NCBI GenBank assembly: GCA_025055285.1
Contig: JANWXM010000007.1
Coordinates: 62,001 to 126,000, forward strand
Source: Saprospiraceae bacterium
GTDB taxonomy: Bacteria; Bacteroidota; Bacteroidia; Chitinophagales; Saprospiraceae
Direction of reading: 5' to 3'
DNA length: 64,000 nt
Shown here: positions 7,573-16,368 of the stretch, one piece after another
Numbering within the stretch: the first letter of the stretch is position 1
Layout of the letters: every line of letters starts with the position of its first letter
The notes under the pieces: model-generated
Databases searched by the model: none
What the model was told of the DNA's origin: nothing
What the model saw: only the letters and a program-made list of their open reading frames with translations
Made by a program: the position numbers and the translations under genes

Positions 7573-8823
7573 ATGATGAGACGCGTTGTAGTGACGGGCA
7601 TGGGCGCTCTTACTCCGATTGGGAACAACCTTGCCGCCTATCTAGAAGGGCTAAAACAAGGAGAAAGCGGAGCTGCACCCATTACCCAGTTTGATGCCAG
7701 TGCTTTCAAGACGCGATTCGCCTGCGAAGTAAAAAATTTTAATGCTGAAGACTTCATTGATCGCCGTGAAGCGCGTCGGTTAGACCGCTTTACGCAGTTC
7801 GCTTTAGTTACTGCCGCAGAAGCACTGCGTGATTCTGGCCTTGACCTTGATAAGATCGACAAACGCCGGACGGGTGTTATATGGGCATCCGGCATCGGTG
7901 GTTTAGCTACCCTTGAAAAGGAAATTGAAGACCATGCTCTCAGCGGAGGTCCTCCTCGACACAGCCCATTTCTCATACCGAAGATGATTGCCGATATTGC
8001 AGCAGGTCAGATCTCCATTCAGTATGGCTTCATGGGAATTAACTACGCGACGCTATCGGCATGCGCCTCTTCGGCGCATGCGATTATGAATGCATTTGAT
8101 TATATTCGCATGGGCCGAGCCGATATTATTGTAACAGGTGGCTCTGAAGCCACCATTACAAAAACGGCCGTGGGCGGCTTCAATTCCATGAAAGCGCTTA
8201 GCGAACGCAACGACGACTACAAGACAGCCTCTCGCCCTTTTGATAAAGACCGCGATGGCTTCGTTTTAGGAGAGGGAGCTGGAGCCCTTGTGCTTGAAGA
8301 GTACGAGCATGCCCGCCGCCGCGGCGCGCGCATCTACGCCGAAATAGTTGGCGCTGGCGCCACTGCAGATGCCTATCACATAACAGCTCCTCATCCTGAA
8401 GGTACGGGAGTCATCCTTGTAATGAGCCTAGCGCTTCAAGACGCTGGCTTGCAACCTACTGACATTGACTACATTAACGTACACGGAACTTCTACACCTC
8501 TAGGCGATGTGGCTGAATTAAAGGCTATAGGCGCCGTATTTGGCGAGCACGCCTACTCACTCAACATTTCCTCCACAAAAAGCATGACCGGCCACCTCCT
8601 AGGAGCTGCAGGCGCCGTCGAAGCCATTGCTTCCATCCTCGCGATTTACTACGACTTCATTCCTCCCACCATCAACCACTTTACTGACGATCCAGAAATC
8701 GACCCGAGATTCAATCTCACGTTTAACCATGCTCAATACCGCCCAGTTCGCGCTGCCATGAGTAATACCTTTGGTTTCGGCGGCCACAATGCGTCCTTAG
8801 TTTTCAAAAAATACGTCTCGTAA
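7573..8823 (+). CDS. fabF: Beta-ketoacyl-ACP synthase II
   Basis: Condenses malonyl-ACP with acyl-ACP in fatty acid elongation. The 416 residues begin MMRRVVVTGMGALTPIGN. The catalytic triad motifs are SACASSAHAI (Cys), HGTSTPLGD (His) and GHLLGAAGAVEA (His), with the Lys in STKSMTGH. An earlier in-frame codon at 7534 would add 13 residues but lies close to the transcription start implied by the promoter at 7519-7526, so ATG 7573 was chosen. The acpP-fabF-rnc order is the usual one. Confidence 0.97.
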   Translation: MMRRVVVTGMGALTPIGNNLAAYLEGLKQGESGAAPITQFDASAFKTRFACEVKNFNAEDFIDRREARRLDRFTQFALVTAAEALRDSGLDLDKIDKRRTGVIWASGIGGLATLEKEIEDHALSGGPPRHSPFLIPKMIADIAAGQISIQYGFMGINYATLSACASSAHAIMNAFDYIRMGRADIIVTGGSEATITKTAVGGFNSMKALSERNDDYKTASRPFDKDRDGFVLGEGAGALVLEEYEHARRRGARIYAEIVGAGATADAYHITAPHPEGTGVILVMSLALQDAGLQPTDIDYINVHGTSTPLGDVAELKAIGAVFGEHAYSLNISSTKSMTGHLLGAAGAVEAIASILAIYYDFIPPTINHFTDDPEIDPRFNLTFNHAQYRPVRAAMSNTFGFGGHNASLVFKKYVS

Positions 8824-8942
8824 GAGCAGATGTTGATGACCAACTAACGCCCCTTCCCTTAGTACGTCAAAAAACGCGTGTTCTTGAAGAAAACAGCCAA
8901 TAACCTTTTCATAGCAGAGAACATTCAACTTGGCGTGTTGAT

Positions 8943-9743
8943 ATGTCGAAGATATTTCGCTTCTTTTCGCGCCTTTACAATTATTATTTTAGCCCAGATA
9001 GAGAATTGGCGAGAAGACTAAAGAATATCCTGGGCTTTACGCCTGCTTACCTCAACCTATTCAAACTAGCTTTCTTCCATAAAAGCACCTTCACGTCGCG
9101 CAATTACGCCATCTCAAATAATGAGCGCCTAGAATTTCTAGGAGACGCAGTGCTGAGCACCATTGTAGCAGAGTACCTTTTCACAAAGTATCCCAACAGC
9201 GATGAAGGTTTTCTAACCAAGATGCGCTCTAAAATCGTTAAGCGCAACTCTCTAGACAACATCGCCGATCGCATGGGACTCGACATGTTGTTGTCGCATT
9301 ACAACCACACGCGTTTGTCGCGCTCCATGCTGGGCAACGCTCTCGAGGCACTTGTCGGAGCCGTATACGTCGAAAAGGGCTACGATTACACGAAAGACTA
9401 CGTTATTCGCCGCATTCTACGCCGATACCTTAATATCCACGAACTTGAAAACTTCGACGACAACTACAAAAGCCAACTGCTCGAGTGGTGCCAGAAGAAC
9501 GGCTATACCGTAGACTATAAGGTGCTTTCTCGCTACAAGAGCGACAAGCGAGACAAATTCAAAGTCGCAGTATATGTGGATGGTAAGAAGGTAGGCACGG
9601 CAGATGATTTTAACAAGAAAAGTGCTGAGCAATTAGCTAGCGAACGCGCTATGTATGCCCTTAGCATTTTGACGCCTCCCAACGGATCCAATAAAGTTCA
9701 GTTGGAGGAGGATTCCGACGATGCCGCAGAGGAAGAGGATTAG
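8943..9743 (+). CDS. rnc: Ribonuclease III
   Basis: Cleaves double-stranded RNA in rRNA and mRNA processing. The catalytic domain (about 22-160) has the signature NERLEFLGDAVLS with Glu 64 and Asp 68. A double-stranded-RNA-binding domain follows (about 170-240), and the protein ends in a very acidic tail. In the second metal-binding helix, LGNALEALVGA, Asn 132 stands where many family members have Asp; Glu 135 is kept. I believe Asn here is not rare in Bacteroidota, so activity is still expected. The 266-residue length is normal. It follows fabF by about 120 bases and converges with the DUF4340 gene 3 bases away. Confidence 0.95.
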   Translation: MSKIFRFFSRLYNYYFSPDRELARRLKNILGFTPAYLNLFKLAFFHKSTFTSRNYAISNNERLEFLGDAVLSTIVAEYLFTKYPNSDEGFLTKMRSKIVKRNSLDNIADRMGLDMLLSHYNHTRLSRSMLGNALEALVGAVYVEKGYDYTKDYVIRRILRRYLNIHELENFDDNYKSQLLEWCQKNGYTVDYKVLSRYKSDKRDKFKVAVYVDGKKVGTADDFNKKSAEQLASERAMYALSILTPPNGSNKVQLEEDSDDAAEEED

Positions 9744-9746
9744 TCG

Positions 9747-10781
9747 TCAATTTTGCATTCGACCGCGCCCCTCAAAAAATGAGAGGTAAGTTTGAAAAAT
9801 AGGCCCAAATACGTGATGTTGGGTAATGTAATAATCTTGACCGTCGTTGACTTCCGTCAAATAGTGGATGATGAAGCGCTCGCCTGTGTAACTGTCCGAT
9901 TGCGCGTTTATCGGCCAAAACCGCGCTTTTACGAAAGTTTTGTCCGTGCGTTCTAGATGAACTATGGCAAACGGGACCGTGGCTCGTATGGAGTCAATAT
10001 TGAGTTCCGAAGGAGCAAATCCCTCTGCTCCAAGGAATTCATAGCGAAGCAGATAGGCCTCGGCAGCTCCTTTCCGCTGAGGCATGCGACTTGGTGGTGT
10101 TGTGCTAAACAACGGCTGCACTATGTATTCAGCGGTACCTACCTTGAGAAGGCGAAAAGACGCACTGCGATGCTGAGGATATTCGACAGATATTGCCTGA
10201 ATGTTCTCAGGTTTCTCAGTAAAAATCATCCGGTCGCGCCAATCTTCATCGCCTAGGAGGTAACGTACCCGTACTTGGCCGATAAAGCCCGGTAGATAAA
10301 CCACATATGGCTGCTCAGAGCCTTCCATGATCATGTAGGTGCCGCGCTCATCAGGAGTGACGTCGCCCACGTAGTAGCTCTTGAGTAAGCGGTTATGACG
10401 GTCATACAATTCCACTTTAATACCGTTGGCCGCCAATGCTTTGACGGCGTGCTTTTCGGCTGCTTTAGGTGGCACGTAAAGCACATTTAGGCAGCAGACC
10501 GTTTGGAGAAGTACCTCAATAGCCGAAGGTCGTGCTTTGTACTGGCCATTATAGACCCATTGATTCTCTAAGCGTTTAAGGTCAGCTGTGCGACCGCGCC
10601 GATCTGCAATAAAAATACGATAGATGGCATTCGTATCTTTTACGGCAAAATCCATATCTGGCGCAACACGGCTACCAGAGGCATATCGCTCACTTTGTTG
10701 CCAAAAATAGTAGGCCGCTACACCTGCTAATAGGAAAAGAACGAAGAGAAGCCTCGTTCGCGTGAAAAAATTTTTCATCAT
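9747..10781 (-). CDS. DUF4340 family membrane-anchored protein
   Basis: A 344-residue protein with one N-terminal membrane segment (about 9-27) and a long periplasmic domain with repeated beta-strand modules, for example DTNAIYRIFIADR then LKRLENQWVYNGQYKARP. The pattern of an N-terminal anchor plus ...L.r....WvvN..y.a....v..LL matches DUF4340. Family members are often found next to gliding/ABC-type GldG proteins, but none is here. It probably starts at one of the two ATGs at 10781/10778. No function is assigned. Confidence 0.7.
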   Translation of the reverse strand: MMKNFFTRTRLLFVLFLLAGVAAYYFWQQSERYASGSRVAPDMDFAVKDTNAIYRIFIADRRGRTADLKRLENQWVYNGQYKARPSAIEVLLQTVCCLNVLYVPPKAAEKHAVKALAANGIKVELYDRHNRLLKSYYVGDVTPDERGTYMIMEGSEQPYVVYLPGFIGQVRVRYLLGDEDWRDRMIFTEKPENIQAISVEYPQHRSASFRLLKVGTAEYIVQPLFSTTPPSRMPQRKGAAEAYLLRYEFLGAEGFAPSELNIDSIRATVPFAIVHLERTDKTFVKARFWPINAQSDSYTGERFIIHYLTEVNDGQDYYITQHHVFGPIFQTYLSFFEGRGRMQN

Positions 10782-10891
10782 CGCTAAAAATATCTTACTC
10801 CTTTAAAAAAAATTTTAAGGCCCTGCAGTAGTAACCTTCAGGACAACGCAACCTAGAAGCCTGGACCAACAAAACAAACGATTAACTGCAC

Positions 10892-10916
10892 AAAAAAACA
10901 CTGTTTCTCTGAACAG
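10892..10916 (-). terminator. Weak terminator after the glucosaminidase-like gene
   Basis: On the minus strand a short stem CTGTT/AACAG (10912-10916 with 10901-10905) is followed within two bases by a run of seven T (10892-10898). It lies about 20 bases past the stop of the minus-strand gene ending at 10937. The stem is only 5 bp. Confidence 0.4.
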
Positions 10917-10936
10917 GCCGGGAAGATTTTCCTCGT

Positions 10937-11686
10937 TTATTTAACGGAGGTTTGCTCGTCGAGCTCATACACCCGGAAGGTCGTAATCAGTCGCGTAGCT
11001 TCCGCTTCGAAGTTTACTACGTCCGATACCTCATGCGCTGCGAGGACTTTGAGCCATTTCCGCCAGTCTCGACTAGCGCTCTTCTTTAGTTCGGCATACC
11101 AGGCTTTTCGACTGTAGTAAGCATTGAAGTCGCGCAGGCTTTCCCAAGCGGTATTGTAGCGACGGTAACAAACGCCATCCAAGGAGGCAACACTTCCAGA
11201 CCAATCGGCCGTGCAACGCAGGGCCACGTAATTGTTGGCCTCTTTCGCACACTTGCGCGTGCCTGCAAAACTATTTACATAAGCGCATGCCAACAAGATG
11301 GAAGCGGGCATTCCAAAACGCTCCTGCTCGGCGATAGCAGTGCGAGCGAAACGCTGCAAAAAAGCCACTGCCGTAGCGTCATCTATCGCAGGCAACCGAA
11401 CAGCAGACTCCTCGGCCAACTCGGCTGGCGCCTGAAGAAGGAAAGCCTTCTGTGCCGCAGATTCCGAATGTTGAGTATAGCGCCGAACCTCCTCTTGGGT
11501 TGGCGTTATTGGTATCAGCTCTCGCGCAACTGGAGGCGTCCGACGCCGCCACAACGCTAAAAGCGCCAACAAACCCAAGGCCACCGTAAACCAATGCCTG
11601 CGTACAAACGACCAGAACCTCCTCAGCCTATTTCGCTGGCTGGAAGTGTCATTCTTAAGCGAACGAAAAAATATGCGAAAAGCCAT
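10937..11686 (-). CDS. Glucosaminidase-fold protein lacking the catalytic Glu
   Basis: A 249-residue protein with a basic N-terminus, one membrane segment (about 33-46) and a periplasmic domain of the FlgJ/LytG glucosaminidase type. AEQERFGMPASILLACAY corresponds to the usual eeqkkyGIPASITLAQAI, NNYVALRC to NNhFGIKC, and CYRRYNTAWESLRDF to the CFRkY segment. The family's catalytic Glu in the LES(G/A)xG motif is Asn 138 here (YVNSFAG), and the later His-containing motif is also altered. This suggests a peptidoglycan-binding or scaffold role rather than hydrolysis. A possible promoter element TAAATTTG lies at 11794-11801. Confidence 0.7.
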   Translation of the reverse strand: MAFRIFFRSLKNDTSSQRNRLRRFWSFVRRHWFTVALGLLALLALWRRRTPPVARELIPITPTQEEVRRYTQHSESAAQKAFLLQAPAELAEESAVRLPAIDDATAVAFLQRFARTAIAEQERFGMPASILLACAYVNSFAGTRKCAKEANNYVALRCTADWSGSVASLDGVCYRRYNTAWESLRDFNAYYSRKAWYAELKKSASRDWRKWLKVLAAHEVSDVVNFEAEATRLITTFRVYELDEQTSVK

Positions 11687-12010
11687 AGTGAAATAAGTTT
11701 TGTAAGATTATAAATTATTATGCAGCCATTGTTGTTGTCAACCTACCTAATCCTCAGCATTTTCTATTGGGTGAGCCTTGCTCTTCAGGGGCACAAATTT
11801 ACAGAAAAAACATTTTGTTTTAAAACAAAAAAATGCGGCACAAAAATAAATAAATTATTTTAAAAGATTAAGGATGATACTGTTGCTCAGGATAACACCA
11901 AAAGGCTAGAGTATGACAACGAGAAGGCTGGCACACGGTGAGTACTCAAAAACTTTACCGGGCACATACGAGGCGTTGACCAGAAGAAGACGGAAAAAAG
12001 TAGCTTTTCG
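11687..12010. other. AT-rich divergent intergenic region
   Basis: No gene. On the minus strand TAAATTTG at 11794-11801 fits the -7 consensus and could drive the glucosaminidase-like gene with a leader of about 105 bases. Next to it, 11813-11830 is a perfect 18-base palindrome TTTTGTTTTAAAACAAAA, a possible operator or simply low-complexity sequence. Confidence 0.4.
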
Positions 12011-12018
12011 TACCTTTG
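12011..12018 (+). promoter_or_regulatory. -7 element TACCTTTG for comF
   Basis: Exact TAnnTTTG match. The in-frame TTG at 12016 lies inside this element and cannot be the start; transcription should begin near 12023 and reach ATG 12043 after a leader of about 20 bases. Confidence 0.75.
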
Positions 12019-12042
12019 CTTAGCCCTAATGATTGGCGAAGA

Positions 12043-12759
12043 ATGCTCAGCGATAAAGCGAAGCAGTGGATAAAAGACTTACTGTGGCTATTTTACCCTG
12101 AGGTATGTGCTGGTTGCGAGAGAGCGGCAGCGCACAAAGGAAATTGCTTTTGCGTCTATTGCCAGAGCCAGTTGGTGCCAGCAAATATGCACCTCGCGAA
12201 GGAAAATGAGTTCACTGAGCGCTTTTGGGGGCGAATACCCCTGCAGAGTGGAGCTGCATTGTATTTCTTTCAACGCCGTAGCCCTCTTCAGCGCGCCTTG
12301 CATCAGCTGAAGTATCATCGTCAAGCGCATCTCGGTATCCAATTAGGGCGCCTTCTGGGCGGGCAACTTCGACAGTCACCTCTTTTTCAGGCAGTAGAGG
12401 CAATTATTCCGGTTCCGCTGCACCCTGATAAAGAAAAGATGCGCGGATACAATCAAAGTGCGATGATTGCCAGAGGCGTCTCGGAAGCGATGAACGTTCC
12501 TGTGTTGGAAGGCGTCCTGGTTAGGCGGCGACACACCGAGTCACAAACGCGAAAACGCCGTCTAGAGCGTTTCAAAAATGTTGCAGAGTCGTTCGTTCTC
12601 GCAAAGCCTCAGGCAATAACAGGCAAGCACATCTTACTCGTAGATGACGTATTGACCACAGGTGCTACGTTGGAGGCCTGTGGGAGGGCACTGTTTGCTG
12701 CTCCTATTGCCCGATTAAGCATGGCCACTGTTGCCATCGCCATGAGTAAAATACATTAA
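12043..12759 (+). CDS. ComF family phosphoribosyltransferase-like protein
   Basis: A 238-residue ComF-type protein. The N-terminal zinc-finger-like part has CAGCERAAAHKGNCFCVYC (four Cys, about 22-40). The C-terminal phosphoribosyltransferase fold has VEAIIPVPLHPDKEKMRGYN and the PRPP-binding loop ILLVDDVLTTGATLEACG. ComF proteins are associated with DNA uptake in competent bacteria; many species carry them without known competence. ATG 12043 is chosen from the promoter position. The THUMP-like methyltransferase gene starts 5 bases after its stop, so the two are probably co-transcribed. Confidence 0.9.
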   Translation: MLSDKAKQWIKDLLWLFYPEVCAGCERAAAHKGNCFCVYCQSQLVPANMHLAKENEFTERFWGRIPLQSGAALYFFQRRSPLQRALHQLKYHRQAHLGIQLGRLLGGQLRQSPLFQAVEAIIPVPLHPDKEKMRGYNQSAMIARGVSEAMNVPVLEGVLVRRRHTESQTRKRRLERFKNVAESFVLAKPQAITGKHILLVDDVLTTGATLEACGRALFAAPIARLSMATVAIAMSKIH

Positions 12760-12764
12760 ATATC

Positions 12765-13970
12765 ATGGCGAGCCTTAACGAACAAGAGCGCGATTTCATA
12801 AGGCGGCATCTCGATTCCGACCTGAAAGCCCTTGCGCTGGCAGCTCATCGGTATAAGGGCATAACCGTCTCTACGCTCATACCGCGAATAGCAGCCCTAC
12901 GGAAATTGCGGGAAAAGGCTCCTTCTTTATTTCGCCTCGACCTCGAAATACCCTCTCTTTTGAGTGTAGAACAAGCCTCTTCGGAAGTCGTAGCGCGTTT
13001 TAAAACTAGCTTATTCTCGGGAAAACACTTACTCGATCTTACAGGAGGGCTGGGCATAGACGCCTATTTCTGGTCAAAGCGATTCGAGGAGGTTACCTAT
13101 GTCGAACGAGAGCCTCTCTTGAGCCAGGCTGCACGCCATAACTTTGCTCGCTTAAGCGCTACAAACATCCAAGTGATCACAGCAGAGGCAGAGGACTTTT
13201 TGAAAAAAAGTTCGCAAACGTTTGACCTTATCTATTTAGACCCAGACCGACGCAATCCTTCACAACGTCGCCTCTTCCGGCTAGAGGATTGTTCGCCGAA
13301 CGTTATAGCGCTGCATAAACTTTTGCTCTCGCACGCGCCAAAAATGCTGATAAAGGCCTCTCCTATGCTCGACTTGACGCAGGCCCAACAGCGCTTGCCG
13401 CAGATCGAACACATCTGGGTTGAATCCTGGAAAGGAGAAGTCAGAGAGGTGTTGCTCCTGGCTGGCCATTCATCAGTAAATGCCGATGAAGTGCCAATCG
13501 AGGCAACCATCCTCTCTGGAGAATCTGTGCAGACGTTTCAATTTACCCGCGCAGAGGAGCACTCTTGTCTACCTCAACTAAGCGAGCCTCTCCGTTATCT
13601 ATATGAACCAGACCCTTCTATTCTCAAAGCTGGCGCTTTCAAAGTATTCGCTAAGCGATTTGGATTGTCTAAACTGCACTTGCATGCGCATTTATATACT
13701 GCTGACGCGCTCGAGCTTAATCTTCCTGCCAAAATTTTTGCAGTAGAGGCAGTATTTAAATATGACCGAAAAGTAGCCCGACAATTTCTGCCTGAACGCA
13801 GAGCCAATGTAGTTGTGCGCCATTTCCCTGACTCTCCTGATCAAGTGCGCCAACGGCTAGGCCTTGCAGAAGGAGGAGATAAGTATCTGTTCGCTACAAC
13901 GGCAAAAGATGGACGCAAAATTTTGATTCTATGTATTAGACTTGACTCTTCCTCTCGGAAGATGGCATAA
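12765..13970 (+). CDS. Class I SAM-dependent methyltransferase with THUMP-like domain
   Basis: A 401-residue protein. The N-terminal helical part (1-85) is followed by a Rossmann methyltransferase core: LLDLTGGLGIDAYFWSK is the SAM-binding motif I, the acidic YVEREPL follows, and LIYLDPDRRNPSQRR is motif IV. The C-terminal third, with ILKAGAFKVFAKRFGL and DRKVARQFLPERRANVVVRHF, matches the THUMP-like domain of Bacteroidota methyltransferases. The substrate is unknown, probably RNA. It follows comF by 5 bases. The final frame ends in a short basic tail. Confidence 0.85.
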   Translation: MASLNEQERDFIRRHLDSDLKALALAAHRYKGITVSTLIPRIAALRKLREKAPSLFRLDLEIPSLLSVEQASSEVVARFKTSLFSGKHLLDLTGGLGIDAYFWSKRFEEVTYVEREPLLSQAARHNFARLSATNIQVITAEAEDFLKKSSQTFDLIYLDPDRRNPSQRRLFRLEDCSPNVIALHKLLLSHAPKMLIKASPMLDLTQAQQRLPQIEHIWVESWKGEVREVLLLAGHSSVNADEVPIEATILSGESVQTFQFTRAEEHSCLPQLSEPLRYLYEPDPSILKAGAFKVFAKRFGLSKLHLHAHLYTADALELNLPAKIFAVEAVFKYDRKVARQFLPERRANVVVRHFPDSPDQVRQRLGLAEGGDKYLFATTAKDGRKILILCIRLDSSSRKMA

Positions 13971-14162
13971 ACAAAAAAACTAAAGCACTTCTCGACTTAG
14001 CTGGTTTTCGCGCAAAAACGCAAAAATGCATAGCCGCTTCGGTCGCTCTAGCCAATGAACAACACCAGCTAAACAAATTGTTAAAGTGTCGCGTCTTAAA
14101 AATAGTACAATTATACTTTTCGTCGTTTATTGAGCTACTTATTATTCACTATACACCCTGCC

Positions 14163-15092
14163 ATGCGACTAGTTACTTTCACTGGCCTAACGGTGTTTAT
14201 AGGGCTGGTGATAGGTTTTCCTCGCGAGGCCCTCACTCAGTCTCCTCTGGAAGAGGACCTTCGAGTACATGAAGAGTTCTTTCGAACAAAACTGGAGGAC
14301 TATCAAAAATGGTTTGCACAAGCAGAACTAGACCAAATTTTCCTTGCCGATAGTATTGCTGTAGCGCCTCAACGGGTAACGCTTTTCATACGGGCGGCCT
14401 TTCAAGGCAGTCGCGTATGCGACTCACTGCAATGTGCTTGGGAAAGGTTGGAGCAAGAAAACTTCCTTCGATATGGACAGTATTTTCGCGAGCGTTTGTT
14501 GCGCAAATGGGCTTTTTTGGCTGAAATTCACGAAGACCAAGCGGAGATTGTGGTGCGCTGTCATGAGCCACCTCATTTTATGGCTTGCATTCGAAGTCAT
14601 CAGGGCCGTATCTTACGTGAGGGGCGTACGGTGCGCGGAAGGCCGGTTCAAGTCTCTATTCCAACTAATTTACAAGCCCTGAATTTAGGAGAGGGAAAGG
14701 TCATCCTTCCAGGTCAAAAGGCCTCAGAAGTATGCGCTAAAGCGCGCCGTTTCCTTATCCAATACTATAAGCCAAAAGGCACACCTATTCTCTGGCGTGC
14801 TCGCATCGATTCTTCTTACACGACATTCGATGAATTTGTTCTCGAAATTACGCATTTAAGTCACGAAATTTGTCCCGACGGTTACTATGAGTATCATCGA
14901 ATTACCGTTTGGTGTATGCAGCGCGGCTTAGATACTGAGTTGTCGTGGGAATTTCAGGGCAAATATGGAAGTGGCATCCTTTTCCCTCCGCGAAAAAATG
15001 ACTACAAAGACTTATCTATAAATTACAAAGACAATTTAGAAGACTACCAAAGGCGTTTATTCAAACGTTTAGTAGACCACCTCTCCCGATAG
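14163..15092 (+). CDS. Hypothetical exported protein
   Basis: A 309-residue protein with an N-terminal hydrophobic segment (MRLVTFTGLTVFIGLVIGF) then ALTQS, consistent with a cleaved signal peptide. The mature part alternates charged helices (HEEFFRTKLEDYQKWF) and beta-rich segments and has several Cys (QGSRVCDSLQC). I do not recognise the family. An earlier in-frame TTG at 14130 was rejected because ATG 14163 gives a clean signal sequence. It is followed 35 bases later by a small membrane protein gene on the same strand. Confidence 0.7.
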   Translation: MRLVTFTGLTVFIGLVIGFPREALTQSPLEEDLRVHEEFFRTKLEDYQKWFAQAELDQIFLADSIAVAPQRVTLFIRAAFQGSRVCDSLQCAWERLEQENFLRYGQYFRERLLRKWAFLAEIHEDQAEIVVRCHEPPHFMACIRSHQGRILREGRTVRGRPVQVSIPTNLQALNLGEGKVILPGQKASEVCAKARRFLIQYYKPKGTPILWRARIDSSYTTFDEFVLEITHLSHEICPDGYYEYHRITVWCMQRGLDTELSWEFQGKYGSGILFPPRKNDYKDLSINYKDNLEDYQRRLFKRLVDHLSR

Positions 15093-15127
15093 TTATAGTT
15101 ATTAATTTTTCGTAAAAATAGAAAGCC

Positions 15128-15667
15128 ATGTCAGTAACTCCGGTCACAACGTCTGCAGCGGAAACCAATCCCTCTTCGGAAGCCCTCACTCCGACTGCTC
15201 CAAAAAGTATCAATCCTCGAGCGCGTATTGCCCGTCAAATATTGGTCTATCACTTTATCCTAATTTTTGCTTCCGGTGTATACTATCTTATGCGAGGTTT
15301 TGACCTCGAAGAGTTCACCTCTTTGATAGGTATTCTCGCCCCTATTACGGCTATGTATGGAGGAGCAGTATTCCGGTACATCGGGAGAAGTATTACAGAG
15401 CCCATCCTCAACCACAACAATTCGAAAGCACCTATTAACAATCTTGTGCGCTGGCTTGTGCACGGTCACTTTGCCGCAGTAATGTTACTAATTTCCTTGA
15501 AGGCTCTCGCACCAAATATTCTCAACTTCCGAGACATGGTAATATTTCTAACGCTTATTGAATCGGCGTTGGGCGTATATATGGGCAATATAATCTTAGC
15601 CCTCTTCGAACCTCCTCAGCCTCAGCAGGCACAAGCAACTAAGACGCTTCCACAGCAAGAGCCTTAA
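15128..15667 (+). CDS. Hypothetical multi-pass membrane protein
   Basis: 179 residues: a Ser/Thr/Pro/Ala-rich N-terminal tail (1-28), then about four hydrophobic segments (about 38-55, 63-82, 109-126 and 134-157), and a Gln/Pro-rich C-terminal tail. [17 protein letters not shown] marks the first helix. No known family is recognised. Its stop overlaps the purQ stop by four bases in convergent orientation. Confidence 0.65.
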   Translation: MSVTPVTTSAAETNPSSEALTPTAPKSINPRARIARQILVYHFILIFASGVYYLMRGFDLEEFTSLIGILAPITAMYGGAVFRYIGRSITEPILNHNNSKAPINNLVRWLVHGHFAAVMLLISLKALAPNILNFRDMVIFLTLIESALGVYMGNIILALFEPPQPQQAQATKTLPQQEP

Positions 15668-16362
15668 ACAGCTACGGAGGTGGCGATCAACGACTCCAAG
15701 ATTAGGCGTCCATCTGTGTTGCCAAGCACCTCTTCTGCCGCGCGCTCCGGATGCGGCATCATGCCCATGACATTGCGCTGCTCATTGCAAACACCCGCAA
15801 TATGGTGGAGCGATCCGTTGGGATTTGCTTCAGGCGTTATCTCTCCCGATGGCGTGCAATACCGAAACAACACCTGCTCATTAGCCTCGAGGCGTTTAAG
15901 CGTTTCCTCGTCAGCATAGTACCGCCCTTCTGCATGAGCAATAGGTATCTGGAGCGCTCGATCGGGCGATAAGCAAGCTGTGAGAGGCGAGCGAGTGGTG
16001 GCTGGCCTTATCCAAACATTGTCACAAATAAACTGTTGCTGTGCATTGCGCAGCAATACCCCGGGGAGTAAGCCTGACTCGCACAGGATTTGAAAACCGT
16101 TACAAATGCCTAGCACCAATCCCCCTTGCTGAGCAAACGCCCGAACTGCTCGCATGATAGGCGAAAATCGAGCGATAGCTCCCGCGCGAACGTAGTCTCC
16201 ATAAGAAAACCCTCCCGGCAATACGATACAATCTACGTCTGAGGGCAGGCGAACCTCTTTGTGCCATATCTTTTCTACAGGCTGATGGAGCACTTCCCGC
16301 AGAACATGCACCATGTCGTCGTCACAATTTGAACCGGGAAAAACGATAACTCCAAATTTCAT
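15664..16362 (-). CDS. purQ: Phosphoribosylformylglycinamidine synthase subunit PurQ
   Basis: Glutaminase subunit that supplies ammonia for the fourth step of de novo purine synthesis. The 232 residues form a class I glutamine amidotransferase: FPGSNCDDD at the N-terminus, [17 protein letters not shown], the nucleophile Cys 87 in GICNGFQIL, and the His 204/Glu 206 pair in [10 protein letters not shown]. This is the separate small subunit, so PurL (and probably PurS) should be elsewhere. It lies 6 bases downstream of the DUF6427 gene on the same strand, so the two are likely co-transcribed. Confidence 0.96.
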   Translation of the reverse strand: MKFGVIVFPGSNCDDDMVHVLREVLHQPVEKIWHKEVRLPSDVDCIVLPGGFSYGDYVRAGAIARFSPIMRAVRAFAQQGGLVLGICNGFQILCESGLLPGVLLRNAQQQFICDNVWIRPATTRSPLTACLSPDRALQIPIAHAEGRYYADEETLKRLEANEQVLFRYCTPSGEITPEANPNGSLHHIAGVCNEQRNVMGMMPHPERAAEEVLGNTDGRLILESLIATSVAV

Positions 16363-16368
16363 AGAAAA

